Of a stretch of 64,000 nt of DNA, positions 53,640 through 60,544 are shown in pieces. Source of the DNA: Mixta tenebrionis (lineage in GTDB: Bacteria > Pseudomonadota > Gammaproteobacteria > Enterobacterales > Enterobacteriaceae); contig NZ_VHQI01000016.1 of the NCBI RefSeq assembly GCF_006517625.1, positions 1-64,000 on the forward strand, read 5' to 3'. A model generated the notes under the pieces. That model was not told the origin of the DNA. It saw only the letters and a program-made list of their open reading frames with translations, and ran no database searches. Positions within the stretch are counted from its first letter, which is position 1, and every line of letters starts with the position of its first letter. The translations under genes and the position numbers were made by a program.

Positions 53640-54153
53640 ATTTTTTCTCCACTATCTGCTGAAACTCAGGTAATACGCCCAGAAAGCCCGCCATCAGCGC
53701 TGGGTGTTTATCGCTGAGGAAGGCGGCTAAATCTTCCACCACGCCTGCCGCCACAATCAGGCGGTCGGTCTCCGGCAGAATGCGCTTACTGGCCGCTATC
53801 ATTTTGTTAAAGCCGTCCTGCAGCTTTGCCAGCAGGCTGGCGTAATCATCGGCTGGCATTGCGACCTGACCGTCTGCACCTTCACGGGCCTTACGCAGCT
53901 GTTCCATCGCGTGCTTATGGTGCTCCAGAAACTCCAGCAGCAAGTCACGGGTGATATCTTCCGGCACACCGGACGACAGGCGACGGGCCGCACGCTGCTT
54001 GTCCCAGTCGTCGCCGTTCTCCCGCGACTCCCGACGCCAGCGAATAACCGACGCCACACTGACCCCGTGCATCGGCCCCAGCACTTCGGGGGCGATCCCC
54101 TGGGCGATGTAATCGCGCCTGACGGCATCCCGTATAGCTTTCGGGTGTGCCAT
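53632..54153 (-). CDS. DUF1804 protein, probable terminase small subunit
   Basis: 173 residues. An N-terminal HTH (AIRDAVRRDYIAQGIAPEVLGPMHGVSVASVIRWRRES) is followed by long helices. DUF1804 proteins take the small-terminase place in Mu-like phages, recognising phage DNA for packaging. It starts in the stop of the DUF2730 gene. Confidence 0.83.
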   Translation of the reverse strand: MAHPKAIRDAVRRDYIAQGIAPEVLGPMHGVSVASVIRWRRESRENGDDWDKQRAARRLSSGVPEDITRDLLLEFLEHHKHAMEQLRKAREGADGQVAMPADDYASLLAKLQDGFNKMIAASKRILPETDRLIVAAGVVEDLAAFLSDKHPALMAGFLGVLPEFQQIVEKKYG

Positions 54154-54419
54154 TAACGCGCCCCCTGACCATCAATGAGACGGTCAATACGCTCGCCGGT
54201 GCGCTCCATCGACTGCTTAATCTCACCAAGCATGCTCATGATTTTTTCCTGATCGCGCAGGGCATCTGATTTGAGCTGAAACACGGTGTACATCTGTCGG
54301 TTATCTTCCCGCAGACGCTCAATCGTCGCGTGCAGGTTCTTGATCCAGAACGTGAACCCAAAGGAGAATAACCCCAGAAGAGCGGTCTGCCAGAACTCGG
54401 CAAGATGGGCTGCATCCAT
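54153..54419 (-). CDS. DUF2730 small membrane protein
   Basis: 88 residues with one N-terminal membrane helix (about 8-26, FWQTALLGLFSFGFTFWI) and a coiled-coil C-terminal half (ATIERLREDNRQMYTVFQL..). It matches the DUF2730 family common next to Mu-like lysis genes. The function is unknown; possibly linked to lysis timing. Confidence 0.8.
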   Translation of the reverse strand: MDAAHLAEFWQTALLGLFSFGFTFWIKNLHATIERLREDNRQMYTVFQLKSDALRDQEKIMSMLGEIKQSMERTGERIDRLIDGQGAR

Positions 54420-54421
54420 TT

Positions 54422-54739
54422 CTAATTGTCCTTATCCGGCACGGGCCAGAAAAATGCCTCAAGGGCGTGAAGTTTCGCGGCGTTCGTCTGACACCAGACG
54501 CCGTAGTCGGTAGCATGTTGCAACAGGGCATCCGGGGGTAGCCCCTGTGAGCCACCGGCATACACTGACGGTGCGGGTGGCATCGGGGCCACCGTGACCA
54601 TCGCTCGCGGTGGTTTACTGTCCTGAACTATCATCGGCGCGGGTGTTACCACCAGCGGCGTATCCAAGGGCTTTGGTGTAGAGCTGCAGGCCGTGAGGCC
54701 CAAGCCCGTTATAACCACAGCCAGAAGTCTGATTGTCAT
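54422..54739 (-). CDS. Outer-membrane spanin lipoprotein (Rz1-like)
   Basis: 105 residues. MTIRLLAVVITGLGLTACSS is a lipoprotein signal (lipobox LTAC, Cys 18), followed by a Pro-rich segment (KPLDTPLVVTPAPM.. APMPPAPSV) as in o-spanins. It is read in a different frame overlapping the 3' part of the Rz-like gene (54615-54739), the classic nested spanin arrangement. It disrupts the outer membrane in the last lysis step. Confidence 0.82.
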   Translation of the reverse strand: MTIRLLAVVITGLGLTACSSTPKPLDTPLVVTPAPMIVQDSKPPRAMVTVAPMPPAPSVYAGGSQGLPPDALLQHATDYGVWCQTNAAKLHALEAFFWPVPDKDN

Positions 54740-55085
54740 CGCTGACCGCCTTATTGATACCTAGCTGCAGCAGGCGGTTCGTCTGCGTCAGCTCAAATTC
54801 TTTATTAGCCAGCTGCAGGGCGAGCTGGTCAGCCCGTTCACGCTGCTGGCGCTCATTATCCCTTGCCTGCAGCAGCGCCTGCTGCCCGGCCTGTGCCAGT
54901 TGCTGACGTTCATCCGCACGGGCCTGTTTCTCACTGGCCAGCGCCGTATCGCCGTCTGCTTTTGCATCCTTGTGGCCGGAGTCATAGCCGGTGCTGTGCA
55001 GCCACCATCCGGCTCCGGCCAGCGCCGCGCAAAGCACGACTCCGGGTAAAAGACGGGTTAAAAGCCATTTAACTGCGCTGTTCAT
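54615..55085 (-). CDS. Inner-membrane spanin (Rz-like)
   Basis: 156 residues from ATG 55085 (MNSAVKWLL). An N-terminal membrane helix (about 5-24, LLPGVVLCAALAGAGWWL) is followed by a long coiled coil (ASEKQARADERQQLAQAGQQ.. NERQQRERADQLALQL), as in i-spanins. It pairs with the overlapping Rz1-like lipoprotein. It overlaps the holin-like gene stop. Confidence 0.82.
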   Translation of the reverse strand: MNSAVKWLLTRLLPGVVLCAALAGAGWWLHSTGYDSGHKDAKADGDTALASEKQARADERQQLAQAGQQALLQARDNERQQRERADQLALQLANKEFELTQTNRLLQLGINKAVSDDNQTSGCGYNGLGPHGLQLYTKALGYAAGGNTRADDSSGQ

Positions 55086-55326
55086 CCTTACCTCCCGCAG
55101 GCCGGGCAACTGGCACCTTCAGCTTCTGGTGAACCTGCACGCCTGCATGTGTTACCCAGGCACCGAGATACAGGCCCAGTGCGGCATCAGGCTGTCTGTC
55201 CATCACCACGCAGATAAGCAGCGCCAGCGAACTGACAACCAGCGCCACCATCGTGGCGGCGTCGGTGGTGGACAAACGCCCCTGCGGGTTGGTAACTAGT
55301 TCGCCCAGGCGGTTGAGGAGTGCCAT
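55069..55326 (-). CDS. Holin-like membrane protein
   Basis: 85 residues from ATG 55326 (GGGGGAT about 8 nt upstream); ATG 55347, overlapping the endopeptidase stop, would add 7. Two membrane segments are visible (about 24-44, MVALVVSSLALLICVVM, and about 50-66, LGLYLGAWVTHAGV), with a basic C-terminus. Its place between endolysin and spanins suggests a holin. The family assignment is uncertain. Confidence 0.65.
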   Translation of the reverse strand: MALLNRLGELVTNPQGRLSTTDAATMVALVVSSLALLICVVMDRQPDAALGLYLGAWVTHAGVQVHQKLKVPVARPAGGKDEQRS

Positions 55327-55346
55327 CAGTACGATCCCCCGGAACA

Positions 55347-55745
55347 TCACGCGGCTGTAGCCGGATACTGCGCAAAGGGAAGCTGGAAGTGCGGGCCATC
55401 CTTCAGCGTTTTCCAGTCGCCACCCCACTCAACGGGAATGGAAAGCTCAGCTGAAGCCTGCTTAAACGCCTGCGCAATTTGCTGATAGAGCGGCATCTCC
55501 CACGAGATGTCGCTGCCGACATACGCCACCACGTCGACCGCATGCCCGGTAAGGTGGCGGCTGTTCATGGTCTGGCTGCTGCCCTGAGCGACCATCTGTT
55601 TCTGGCGTTCCTGAGTGCGGAGGCCTTCGGTGATACCAAAATCAACGGGAGACAGTGCCAGCGCACGGCGGGTCACTTTCACCAGGTCAGGGTGAACACC
55701 CTGCAGGCGGGACTCGCTGCGCTGACTGAAGCGGAAAGAAGACAT
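55347..55745 (-). CDS. Endolysin, M15-type peptidase (L-Ala-D-Glu endopeptidase-like)
   Basis: 132 residues, VanY/M15C fold. SRHLTGHAVDVVAYVG carries the zinc ligands His and Asp, and DGPHFQLP gives the last His. It has no signal peptide, so it needs the holin for release. It starts MSSFRFSQRSESRLQGV. The only Shine-Dalgarno (GAGGG, 7 nt upstream) is within the 3' arm of a terminator hairpin (see 55745-55775). Confidence 0.9.
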   Translation of the reverse strand: MSSFRFSQRSESRLQGVHPDLVKVTRRALALSPVDFGITEGLRTQERQKQMVAQGSSQTMNSRHLTGHAVDVVAYVGSDISWEMPLYQQIAQAFKQASAELSIPVEWGGDWKTLKDGPHFQLPFAQYPATAA

Positions 55746-55775
55746 AAAAAAACCCTCACAAAGTTTGTGAGGGTT
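55745..55775 (-). terminator. Terminator hairpin overlapping the endolysin ribosome site
   Basis: On the minus strand AACCCTCACAAA / TTTGTGAGGGTT forms a strong stem, followed by seven T and then the endolysin ATG. It should end transcripts coming from the mor gene. The GAGGG in its 3' arm is also the only visible ribosome site for the endolysin, so the same hairpin may delay lysis-gene translation. Confidence 0.75.
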
Positions 55776-55791
55776 ATTGTGATGGGTGACG

Positions 55792-55823
55792 TAACTCAGG
55801 GCATGATACGGGGGTGAAGCGGC
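55792..55823 (-). promoter_or_regulatory. Late promoter candidate upstream of the lysis genes
   Basis: TACGGGGGTGAAGCGGC at 55807-55823 is the same 17-mer as at 36204-36220. The possible -10 on the minus strand is GAGTTA (55792-55797). It begins 7 bp after the mor-like stop, the position of the Mu lys promoter. Transcripts from it would have to cross the hairpin at 55745-55775. Confidence 0.68.
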
Positions 55824-55829
55824 ATGCCA

Positions 55830-56279
55830 TCAGAACAGTGCCCCCTGTGCCGGGGGAGAGGTTGCCTGACGGCGGCTGGCCACAATGGCCCATGCACGGG
55901 TGTTACCGATACCGTATTTCGGGCCGAGTACCGTGAGCGCCATACGCAATGATTCGCCATCGGCCAGCATGCTGTCAACCTCGGCGAGAAAACAGCGGTT
56001 GCGCCACTCGCGCAACGCGTCAGCGCAGCGGGGTATCACCAGCGAACTGTCACCACCGAAACGCTTAACCAGCTGGCGGGTGTTCTCGTCGCCAATAACG
56101 CCCCGCAGCATGGCCAGACGGCGCTCACCAGTGTCGCGCAGACCACGACCAACCGGGAAGCATGCACCGCCAAAACGCTCAATCAGCCGCTGCGTGGCCG
56201 GGAAGCCTATCACATCGGCTATCTGACGGGCGGTATCCGGCAGCAGCTCTTCGAGGGATTCAAGGTCAAACTCGCGCAT
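55830..56279 (-). CDS. mor: Mor/C-family transcriptional activator
   Basis: 149 residues from ATG 56279. The N-terminal dimerisation region LEELLPDTARQIADVIGFPATQRLIERFGG is followed by the C-terminal HTH (REWRNRCFLAEVDSMLADGESLRMALTVLGPKYGIGNTRAWAIV). Mu has two such proteins (Mor for the middle promoter, C for late ones); only one is found here. Its start lies against the gp16-like stop, leaving no room for a separate middle promoter. It may activate the late promoters directly. Confidence 0.88.
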   Translation of the reverse strand: MREFDLESLEELLPDTARQIADVIGFPATQRLIERFGGACFPVGRGLRDTGERRLAMLRGVIGDENTRQLVKRFGGDSSLVIPRCADALREWRNRCFLAEVDSMLADGESLRMALTVLGPKYGIGNTRAWAIVASRRQATSPPAQGALF

Positions 56280-56280
56280 A

Positions 56281-56676
56281 TCACAGCCTCCCGTGACGCT
56301 TCGCGTCAACAATCAGCATTTGCATCAGCTTACGCACCTGATCGTCATTCAGCCACTCTACCGGCTTCGCCTCGCCCAGCATGCGCTCCACAATACCATC
56401 CAGATAACCCCACGGACGGCCAGCCTCCGCCAGCATGGCCTCAATCTTACCCAGCATAGCTTTACGACCCGTCGCCACGCGGGGACGGCGACCACGGGAA
56501 GACGGCGCAAAGCCCTGAGTGCGCATATACAGCACCACTTTTTCCAGTTCGGCAGTGGTACAGTCACGCGCCGAACTTTTGCCGGTCTGGCGGGCCAGTA
56601 CATCGCGATAGGTGTCATCGTCCCAGCCGAGGGATGATTTGCCTGTATGAATAATGCGGATCAGATTTGCTTTCAT
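56281..56676 (-). CDS. Mu gp16-like protein (DUF1018)
   Basis: 131 residues: MKANLIRIIHTGKSSLGWDDDTYRDVLARQTGKSSARDCTTAELEKVV is the DUF1018/gp16 signature. It resembles recombination-associated regulators of Mu-like phages, but its job is not defined. It ends directly at the mor-like start, so the two are coupled. Confidence 0.88.
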   Translation of the reverse strand: MKANLIRIIHTGKSSLGWDDDTYRDVLARQTGKSSARDCTTAELEKVVLYMRTQGFAPSSRGRRPRVATGRKAMLGKIEAMLAEAGRPWGYLDGIVERMLGEAKPVEWLNDDQVRKLMQMLIVDAKRHGRL

Positions 56677-56715
56677 TGGTGCGCCTCAAATGGAGGTAAA
56701 AAACAGGAAGTGCCA

Positions 56716-56746
56716 GAACGAAAAAGCCCCGCACAGGGCGGGGCTT
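56716..56746 (-). terminator. Intrinsic terminator upstream of gp16-mor
   Basis: AAGCCCCGC / GCGGGGCTT is a 9-bp GC-rich stem with a 5-nt loop; on the minus strand it is followed by TTTTTCG. It lies 40 bp before the gp16-like start and 80 bp after the upstream gene. The rest of 56677-56825 holds no gene. Confidence 0.85.
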
Positions 56747-56825
56747 GAGCCAGTTTCATATTATGGTGAACAGTTTTAACGGATTAATTGGATCACAAAA
56801 ACAGTATAGCGTCAATTAAATAGAA

Positions 56826-57146
56826 TCACTTTTTACCGCTCCATAGCTCTGCATTTTCTGCTTTTTCAACGGCAGAAAGGGTTTTCTGCTCCGGCTCACG
56901 TTTCGGGGGCGTTAGCTGCGAACGAGGAGCTTCATCCGTATTCCTGAAAGATTCAGGGTATTGATACTTCAGCGAGTATAGCCAGACAATCCCACACACC
57001 ACGACAACTCCGGCTATAAGCTCTATACCGTTGGCAATTCTCTCTAACTGATTTTCGACAAAAGCCCCACGAATCATAGATGTCACGGTCGAGAAAAGAA
57101 CGGCCCCAATCGCACAATTTCTAAACGTTTTTAATCCATCAGACAT
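56826..57146 (-). CDS. Membrane protein in a terminator-bounded cassette
   Basis: 106 residues from ATG 57146 (GAGGGG 7 nt upstream). An N-terminal membrane segment (about 8-28, CAIGAVLFSTVTSMI) and a second (about 40-60, IELIAGVVVVCGIVWLYSL) precede a charged Pro/Lys-rich tail. Intrinsic terminators lie on both sides. The family is not recognised; a superinfection or holin-related role is possible but unsupported. Confidence 0.65.
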   Translation of the reverse strand: MSDGLKTFRNCAIGAVLFSTVTSMIRGAFVENQLERIANGIELIAGVVVVCGIVWLYSLKYQYPESFRNTDEAPRSQLTPPKREPEQKTLSAVEKAENAELWSGKK

Positions 57147-57159
57147 ATAAAAACCCCTC

Positions 57160-57184
57160 AAAAAAAGGCCTTCCGAAGAAGGCC
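57160..57184 (-). terminator. Intrinsic terminator in the early region
   Basis: GGCCTTC-CGAA-GAAGGCC (57167-57184) is a perfect 7-bp stem with a tetraloop. On the minus strand it is followed by seven T and then GAGGGG, the ribosome site of the next gene. It sits 10 bp after the stop of the 57194-57559 gene. Confidence 0.88.
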
Positions 57185-57193
57185 ATTATGCTA

Positions 57194-57559
57194 TTAACGG
57201 AAATTTTCCACTATTCTAGGTGCTTTCGACGCTACAACATCCATCTGGAATAAAACAGGGACACTGACTTTGACCAGTTTCTCTACGCTACAGACCTGAT
57301 CCTCAGGGACGACGATTTTAGCGTAACTTCGGGTAATCTCCTGGAATTTCCAGCCATTATCCTCTGCAACCTCAAGCCATGCCTCAAGCCAAAACAATCC
57401 GCCCTGAAGATAACTCAAGAACGAGGCGATATAATCCCCAGACTCAATAGCATCATGAAACGACGCGGATACCAACGTTCCACCGTAGATATCGCTACCA
57501 GCGCTTACTGGTGGCTCCTGACCATCAGGATAATCGACCACGAACGTCATTTTACCCAT
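57194..57559 (-). CDS. Early-region protein, unknown
   Basis: 121 residues from ATG 57559 with AAGGAG 7 nt upstream; an in-frame start further up would read through the neighbouring gene. It starts MGKMTFVVDYPDGQEPPVSAG and has a mixed alpha/beta look with FLSYLQGGLFWLEAWLEVAEDNGWKF. The family is not recognised. It overlaps the preceding gene by 8 bp and is closed by the terminator at 57160-57184. Confidence 0.68.
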   Translation of the reverse strand: MGKMTFVVDYPDGQEPPVSAGSDIYGGTLVSASFHDAIESGDYIASFLSYLQGGLFWLEAWLEVAEDNGWKFQEITRSYAKIVVPEDQVCSVEKLVKVSVPVLFQMDVVASKAPRIVENFR

Positions 57560-57854
57560 GACAGTTCTCCTTAGCGGATGACACCTTGCGGTTATGGCGG
57601 CATATTGTCGACCACATCTGGATCTCATTGAGAAATGCGCACATACCTCGCACCGTTCTCCGGCAACCAAGCTTATTGGACTTACCAACCGAACGGCGAG
57701 CTTTACGCATAACGCGTCGATTATGCGCATTACAGACTTCAATCCAGCGGTTTTTATCGCTATTTTTATACGGGGAGTGACAACGTTTCCGGCGGAAACG
57801 GTATTCCTTCTGCCACGCTTTATTTAGTTCATCGAGATAAGTAGCCTTACCCAT
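57552..57854 (-). CDS. Early-region basic protein, unknown
   Basis: 100 residues from ATG 57854 (GGAGG about 10 nt upstream), strongly basic: KEYRFRRKRCHSPYKNSDK, RRVMRKARRSVGKSNKLGCRR. It has several cysteines and histidines. It is probably nucleic-acid binding by composition only. It is 2 bp from the next upstream gene in a compact array. Confidence 0.65.
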   Translation of the reverse strand: MGKATYLDELNKAWQKEYRFRRKRCHSPYKNSDKNRWIEVCNAHNRRVMRKARRSVGKSNKLGCRRTVRGMCAFLNEIQMWSTICRHNRKVSSAKENCHG

Positions 57855-57856
57855 AA

Positions 57857-58087
57857 TTAACTTTCCTCCCATTCAGTGCCGCGCTTCCAGTCATCCACTG
57901 AACCGTCCAGCTCTTTCGATAATTCACCAATTTGTTCCGACTGTCTTTCCAGCAGTGACATCACCCAGGTATCCAGCTCACCCCAGCACTCTGCCATTTC
58001 GAGCAAATGGCGTTCGATCGTCGCCAGACGACGCAGGTGGCTGCGGGCGGTTTTAACGTGTTCAGCATACGGATTAGCGCTGGCCAT
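57857..58087 (-). CDS. Early-region helical protein, unknown
   Basis: 76 residues from ATG 58087: MASANPYAEHVKTARSHLRR, then long heptad-like helices (LATIERHLLEMAECWGELDTWVMSLLERQSEQIGELSKEL), probably a coiled coil. GTG 58096 is an alternative start. Its 5' end overlaps the next gene. The family is not recognised. Confidence 0.65.
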   Translation of the reverse strand: MASANPYAEHVKTARSHLRRLATIERHLLEMAECWGELDTWVMSLLERQSEQIGELSKELDGSVDDWKRGTEWEES

Positions 58088-58304
58088 GACTTCCACCCCA
58101 TCTTTTCTTGTGCTGATTAACAGCAGCCTTCATTGATGCCTGGACTGTTTTATTCAGAATCCTGTGATTACGGTTGTCGTAGAACCTCAAACGCGAAACG
58201 GCTGGCAGAGCCGGGCACTCGACGACAGAACTTCCATCATTAAGACGATACTCGTGCCGTTCGCCGGGCTGAGGGTAAATTGCTTCGGTGACTCTAAGCA
58301 GCAC
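58074..58304 (-). CDS. Early-region small basic protein, unknown
   Basis: 76 residues from a GTG at 58304, with a GGGGG run 5 nt upstream: MLLRVTEAIYPQPGERHEYR, RLRFYDNRNHRILNKTVQASMKAAVNQHKKRWGG. It overlaps both neighbours (14 and 11 bp). The family is not recognised. Confidence 0.6.
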   Translation of the reverse strand: MLLRVTEAIYPQPGERHEYRLNDGSSVVECPALPAVSRLRFYDNRNHRILNKTVQASMKAAVNQHKKRWGGSHGQR

Positions 58305-58755
58305 TATCGCCCCCCTTAACTACATCAGCGCTGACGAACCCACCGGGAGCCAGCTCAAGCCCTTTTATTTTGCGAAAGTGTGTTACCACCGTCCGCGCCG
58401 TAGGGAAGAACGTATCTGTTACCTCCAGCGTTTTCTCCGTCATATATCGGTTCTCTTTGCGCTTAAGGTAAGCCTTACCGCCGCGCTCCTTAGCAATAGA
58501 CCGCGCGATTCGCGCGTGAGGGTTAATCAGTTTCTTGCGAAGAAACATCTCAGAAAGAGGGTTATAAGCCTTATCATCCTTTTTCAGAAAACCCACCAGA
58601 GCATGGCCGCCCTCCGCTACGATGTAGGCCATTTTGGTTTCGCGAACGGTGATTTTCATCACTTCAATTTCATGCCCCTGATACAGGAAGCGCACAGGAG
58701 CACCAGATTTAAGCGTATTTTCGATACCAGTCCATTGCGGTTTAGTAATCGCCAT
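58294..58755 (-). CDS. Early-region protein, unknown
   Basis: 153 residues from ATG 58755 (MAITKPQWTGIENTLKSGAP). The N-terminal half is beta-rich (VRFLYQGHEIEVMKITVRETKMAYIVAEGGHALVG) and the middle basic (RKKLINPHARIARSIAKERGGKAYLKRKENR). It overlaps the next upstream gene by 14 bp. The family is not recognised. Confidence 0.65.
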   Translation of the reverse strand: MAITKPQWTGIENTLKSGAPVRFLYQGHEIEVMKITVRETKMAYIVAEGGHALVGFLKKDDKAYNPLSEMFLRKKLINPHARIARSIAKERGGKAYLKRKENRYMTEKTLEVTDTFFPTARTVVTHFRKIKGLELAPGGFVSADVVKGGDSAA

Positions 58756-58993
58756 CGTCATCATCCTCATCAAATGAAAATGGCAGTTCACCTAATACAC
58801 TCAATGCCAAAATAATACCGATACGAACACCCTTTGCTTTTTCGCTACCGGCCTCAATATCTGGCAGCCCGTTACCTAAAGATATGGATGCATCAGGTTT
58901 AGCCAGGACGAGCTGCAGGTCGGCGACTTTTTGCTCATGCCAGGACGTTAAATCCTGAATAAATTCAGCGAATTCGGAATTAACTATCTTCAT
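58742..58993 (-). CDS. Early-region small acidic protein, unknown
   Basis: 83 residues starting MKIVNSEFAEFIQDLTSWHE and ending in an acidic run (FSFDEDDDDGDY). The middle (GVRIGIILALSVLGELPF) is moderately hydrophobic. A GGCGTAA...TTACGCC hairpin (about 59011-59042) lies just upstream. The acidic tail could mimic DNA, as in anti-restriction proteins, but this is speculation. Confidence 0.6.
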   Translation of the reverse strand: MKIVNSEFAEFIQDLTSWHEQKVADLQLVLAKPDASISLGNGLPDIEAGSEKAKGVRIGIILALSVLGELPFSFDEDDDDGDY

Positions 58994-59073
58994 ATGAATT
59001 ACCTTGTTTCAGGCGTAAGCAGTCCCCTGACGGTTTACGCCAAAATTAAACGATGATTAATTTCGGTTTAAAT

Positions 59074-59265
59074 TCAGCCCGCAGGCGTCAGTGTTTCTGT
59101 TTTAACAAAATAAGGAGCGCGATCTATTTCAACAATACAACCACATTTAAAATCCCGCGCTTTATCTCTGGTTCTGACCGGATAACCGCCCCTGAGCGCT
59201 CTGCATGGCTGGTATATAAAATGACTTCCTACCGCGTGCGCCTGATTAAACGCCTTAGCTTTCAT
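59074..59265 (-). CDS. Early-region small protein, unknown
   Basis: 63 residues: MKAKAFNQAHAVGSHFIYQP, then CRALRGGYPVRTRDKARDFKCGCIVEIDRAPYFVKTETLTPAG. This looks like a small beta-barrel with three cysteines, of the kind found in phage regulatory or anti-restriction modules. Its start overlaps the ANR gene end by 11 bp. Confidence 0.6.
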   Translation of the reverse strand: MKAKAFNQAHAVGSHFIYQPCRALRGGYPVRTRDKARDFKCGCIVEIDRAPYFVKTETLTPAG

Positions 59266-59476
59266 TTATCCCGCCCCAGCCGCGCGCAGCAGCATTTGAA
59301 CAATAAGCGATACGAGCCTCAGCCCACTGGCGACAATGGCTGGTGCGGGCATGGCTCATGGCTGACTGCCACAGTTCAGCAGCCTTACCCCACTCTCCGT
59401 TACGCTCTGCGCGGCCCGCGCCCACAGCGTACAGTCCATAATTATTACGCGCTGAGTTCTCTGTTTTCATATTCAT
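59255..59476 (-). CDS. ANR-family small regulator
   Basis: 73 residues. AERNGEWGKAAELWQSAMSHARTSHCRQWAEARIAYC matches the ANR (Aar-type AraC-negative regulator) family pattern of paired helices (WxxAAxLWxxA..A....xxWAExRxxyC). Known family members bind and inhibit AraC-type activators, and some affect H-NS. In a prophage it could modulate host regulators. ATG 59470 is a close alternative start. Confidence 0.75.
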   Translation of the reverse strand: MNMKTENSARNNYGLYAVGAGRAERNGEWGKAAELWQSAMSHARTSHCRQWAEARIAYCSNAAARGWGGINES

Positions 59477-59479
59477 TTT

Positions 59480-60127
59480 TCAGACCCCGGCAATATCTAG
59501 TGCAATCGGGCGATACTGGTCTGAATCGCCCACGCGCTCATATACACGAATATAAGAACGACTTCCCACAACCTGTACAGCCTCCCCGATGGCGTCCATC
59601 GCCTTAATCCAGCGTTCGTCAGTAATATCAAGACGACGCAGGGCGAGTACCGCACCGGTATTCACTTCACCTTCTTTTTCTGTCTGGAAAGCGCGGTTAA
59701 TAATGGCGCGGATTTCGGGGCTGGCCCCCTCAGTCCAGTCCGTCAGACACTGATCAATCAGGGCTTTTGCCGCCTGCAGGCGTTCATCAAAAGCGATACG
59801 ATCCTGCATTGCCCGCTGAATCTTGAATCGCCCATCAAAGGTATGCAGGGTGACATTGCCTTTCTTGCCTCCGACGTTCACGCCATACTCATTGGCTGAA
59901 AGGTCAACGAACGCCGCAATGTCACCGAATCCTGCCAGTTTAAACTCAGCCAGCGCGGAATTCAGCGCGATAGCCCGCTCAACAATCTCTCCGACCAGCT
60001 GGTCACGGGCCTTATCAATCGGTTTGATAAGGTGTTCCGGTGTTAATACGCCCTTTGCATCAACCCAGTAACCAGCCGGAGCCTGGGCGGTTGTGTATTG
60101 CGCTGAAATAACATTGTTAGTGGACAT
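59480..60127 (-). CDS. DUF3164-family protein
   Basis: 215 residues: QAPAGYWVDAKGVLTPEHLIKPIDKARDQLVGEIV, ANEYGVNVGGKKGNVTLHTFDGRFKIQRA and YIRVYERVGDSDQYRPIALDIA are typical of DUF3164, found in the early region of Mu-like phages. The function is unknown. It overlaps the next upstream gene by 11 bp. Confidence 0.85.
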   Translation of the reverse strand: MSTNNVISAQYTTAQAPAGYWVDAKGVLTPEHLIKPIDKARDQLVGEIVERAIALNSALAEFKLAGFGDIAAFVDLSANEYGVNVGGKKGNVTLHTFDGRFKIQRAMQDRIAFDERLQAAKALIDQCLTDWTEGASPEIRAIINRAFQTEKEGEVNTGAVLALRRLDITDERWIKAMDAIGEAVQVVGSRSYIRVYERVGDSDQYRPIALDIAGV

Positions 60128-60347
60128 TTTTATTTCCTTCTGAGTTCGTTTTACTAATTTTTTTTACTTCACAAACATCGCTATCATTGCGCTTAAAGCC
60201 TTTACGACTTTCCAGAGCAGCAATTACCGTTTTATGAATGTATTGTGCTTGCCGGGCCTCAGCCTCGGTACACGGACCTTCGGCCATAATGCGGGTGCCA
60301 ACACCAGTAGCATCCTCTTCTATGATAATTTTCATCTCTATCGGCAT
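60117..60347 (-). CDS. Early-region small protein, unknown
   Basis: 76 residues: MPIEMKIIIEEDATGVGTRI with a short helix (CTEAEARQAQYIHKTVIAALESRKG) and a polar tail. GGAG lies 7 nt before the ATG. It abuts the stop of the upstream gene. The family is not recognised. Confidence 0.65.
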   Translation of the reverse strand: MPIEMKIIIEEDATGVGTRIMAEGPCTEAEARQAQYIHKTVIAALESRKGFKRNDSDVCEVKKISKTNSEGNKNVH

Positions 60348-60542
60348 TTAATGTCTCCAGTGTGTATTACGCCTGTTAAGTAATTCGTTTATTTCCTCAG
60401 CTGCGCGTCGGGCATATTCAACTGTCGCAGTCGCATGCGCCATTTCATGAATGCAGTGATAATCTGCCTTCGTGTTAATTTCTGACTCAACGTTAATGCC
60501 GTCCTCCGTATGCGTTAGTTTAATTACCAGGGTGACCGGCAT
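60348..60542 (-). CDS. Early-region small protein, unknown
   Basis: 64 residues from ATG 60542 with GGAGG ahead of it: MPVTLVIKLTHTEDGINVES, EINTKADYHCIHEMAHATATVEYARRAAEEINELL. Its beta-strand-then-helix layout resembles the neighbouring 60117-60347 product, so the two may be diverged paralogues. HEMAH superficially recalls HExxH, but the spacing and size do not support a protease. Confidence 0.65.
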   Translation of the reverse strand: MPVTLVIKLTHTEDGINVESEINTKADYHCIHEMAHATATVEYARRAAEEINELLNRRNTHWRH

Positions 60543-60544
60543 AA

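Noticed and set aside
60348-60542. HEMAH as a zinc-protease motif in a small early gene
   Set aside because: The product has only 64 residues, the third ligand is absent and the surrounding helix pattern does not match metallopeptidases.
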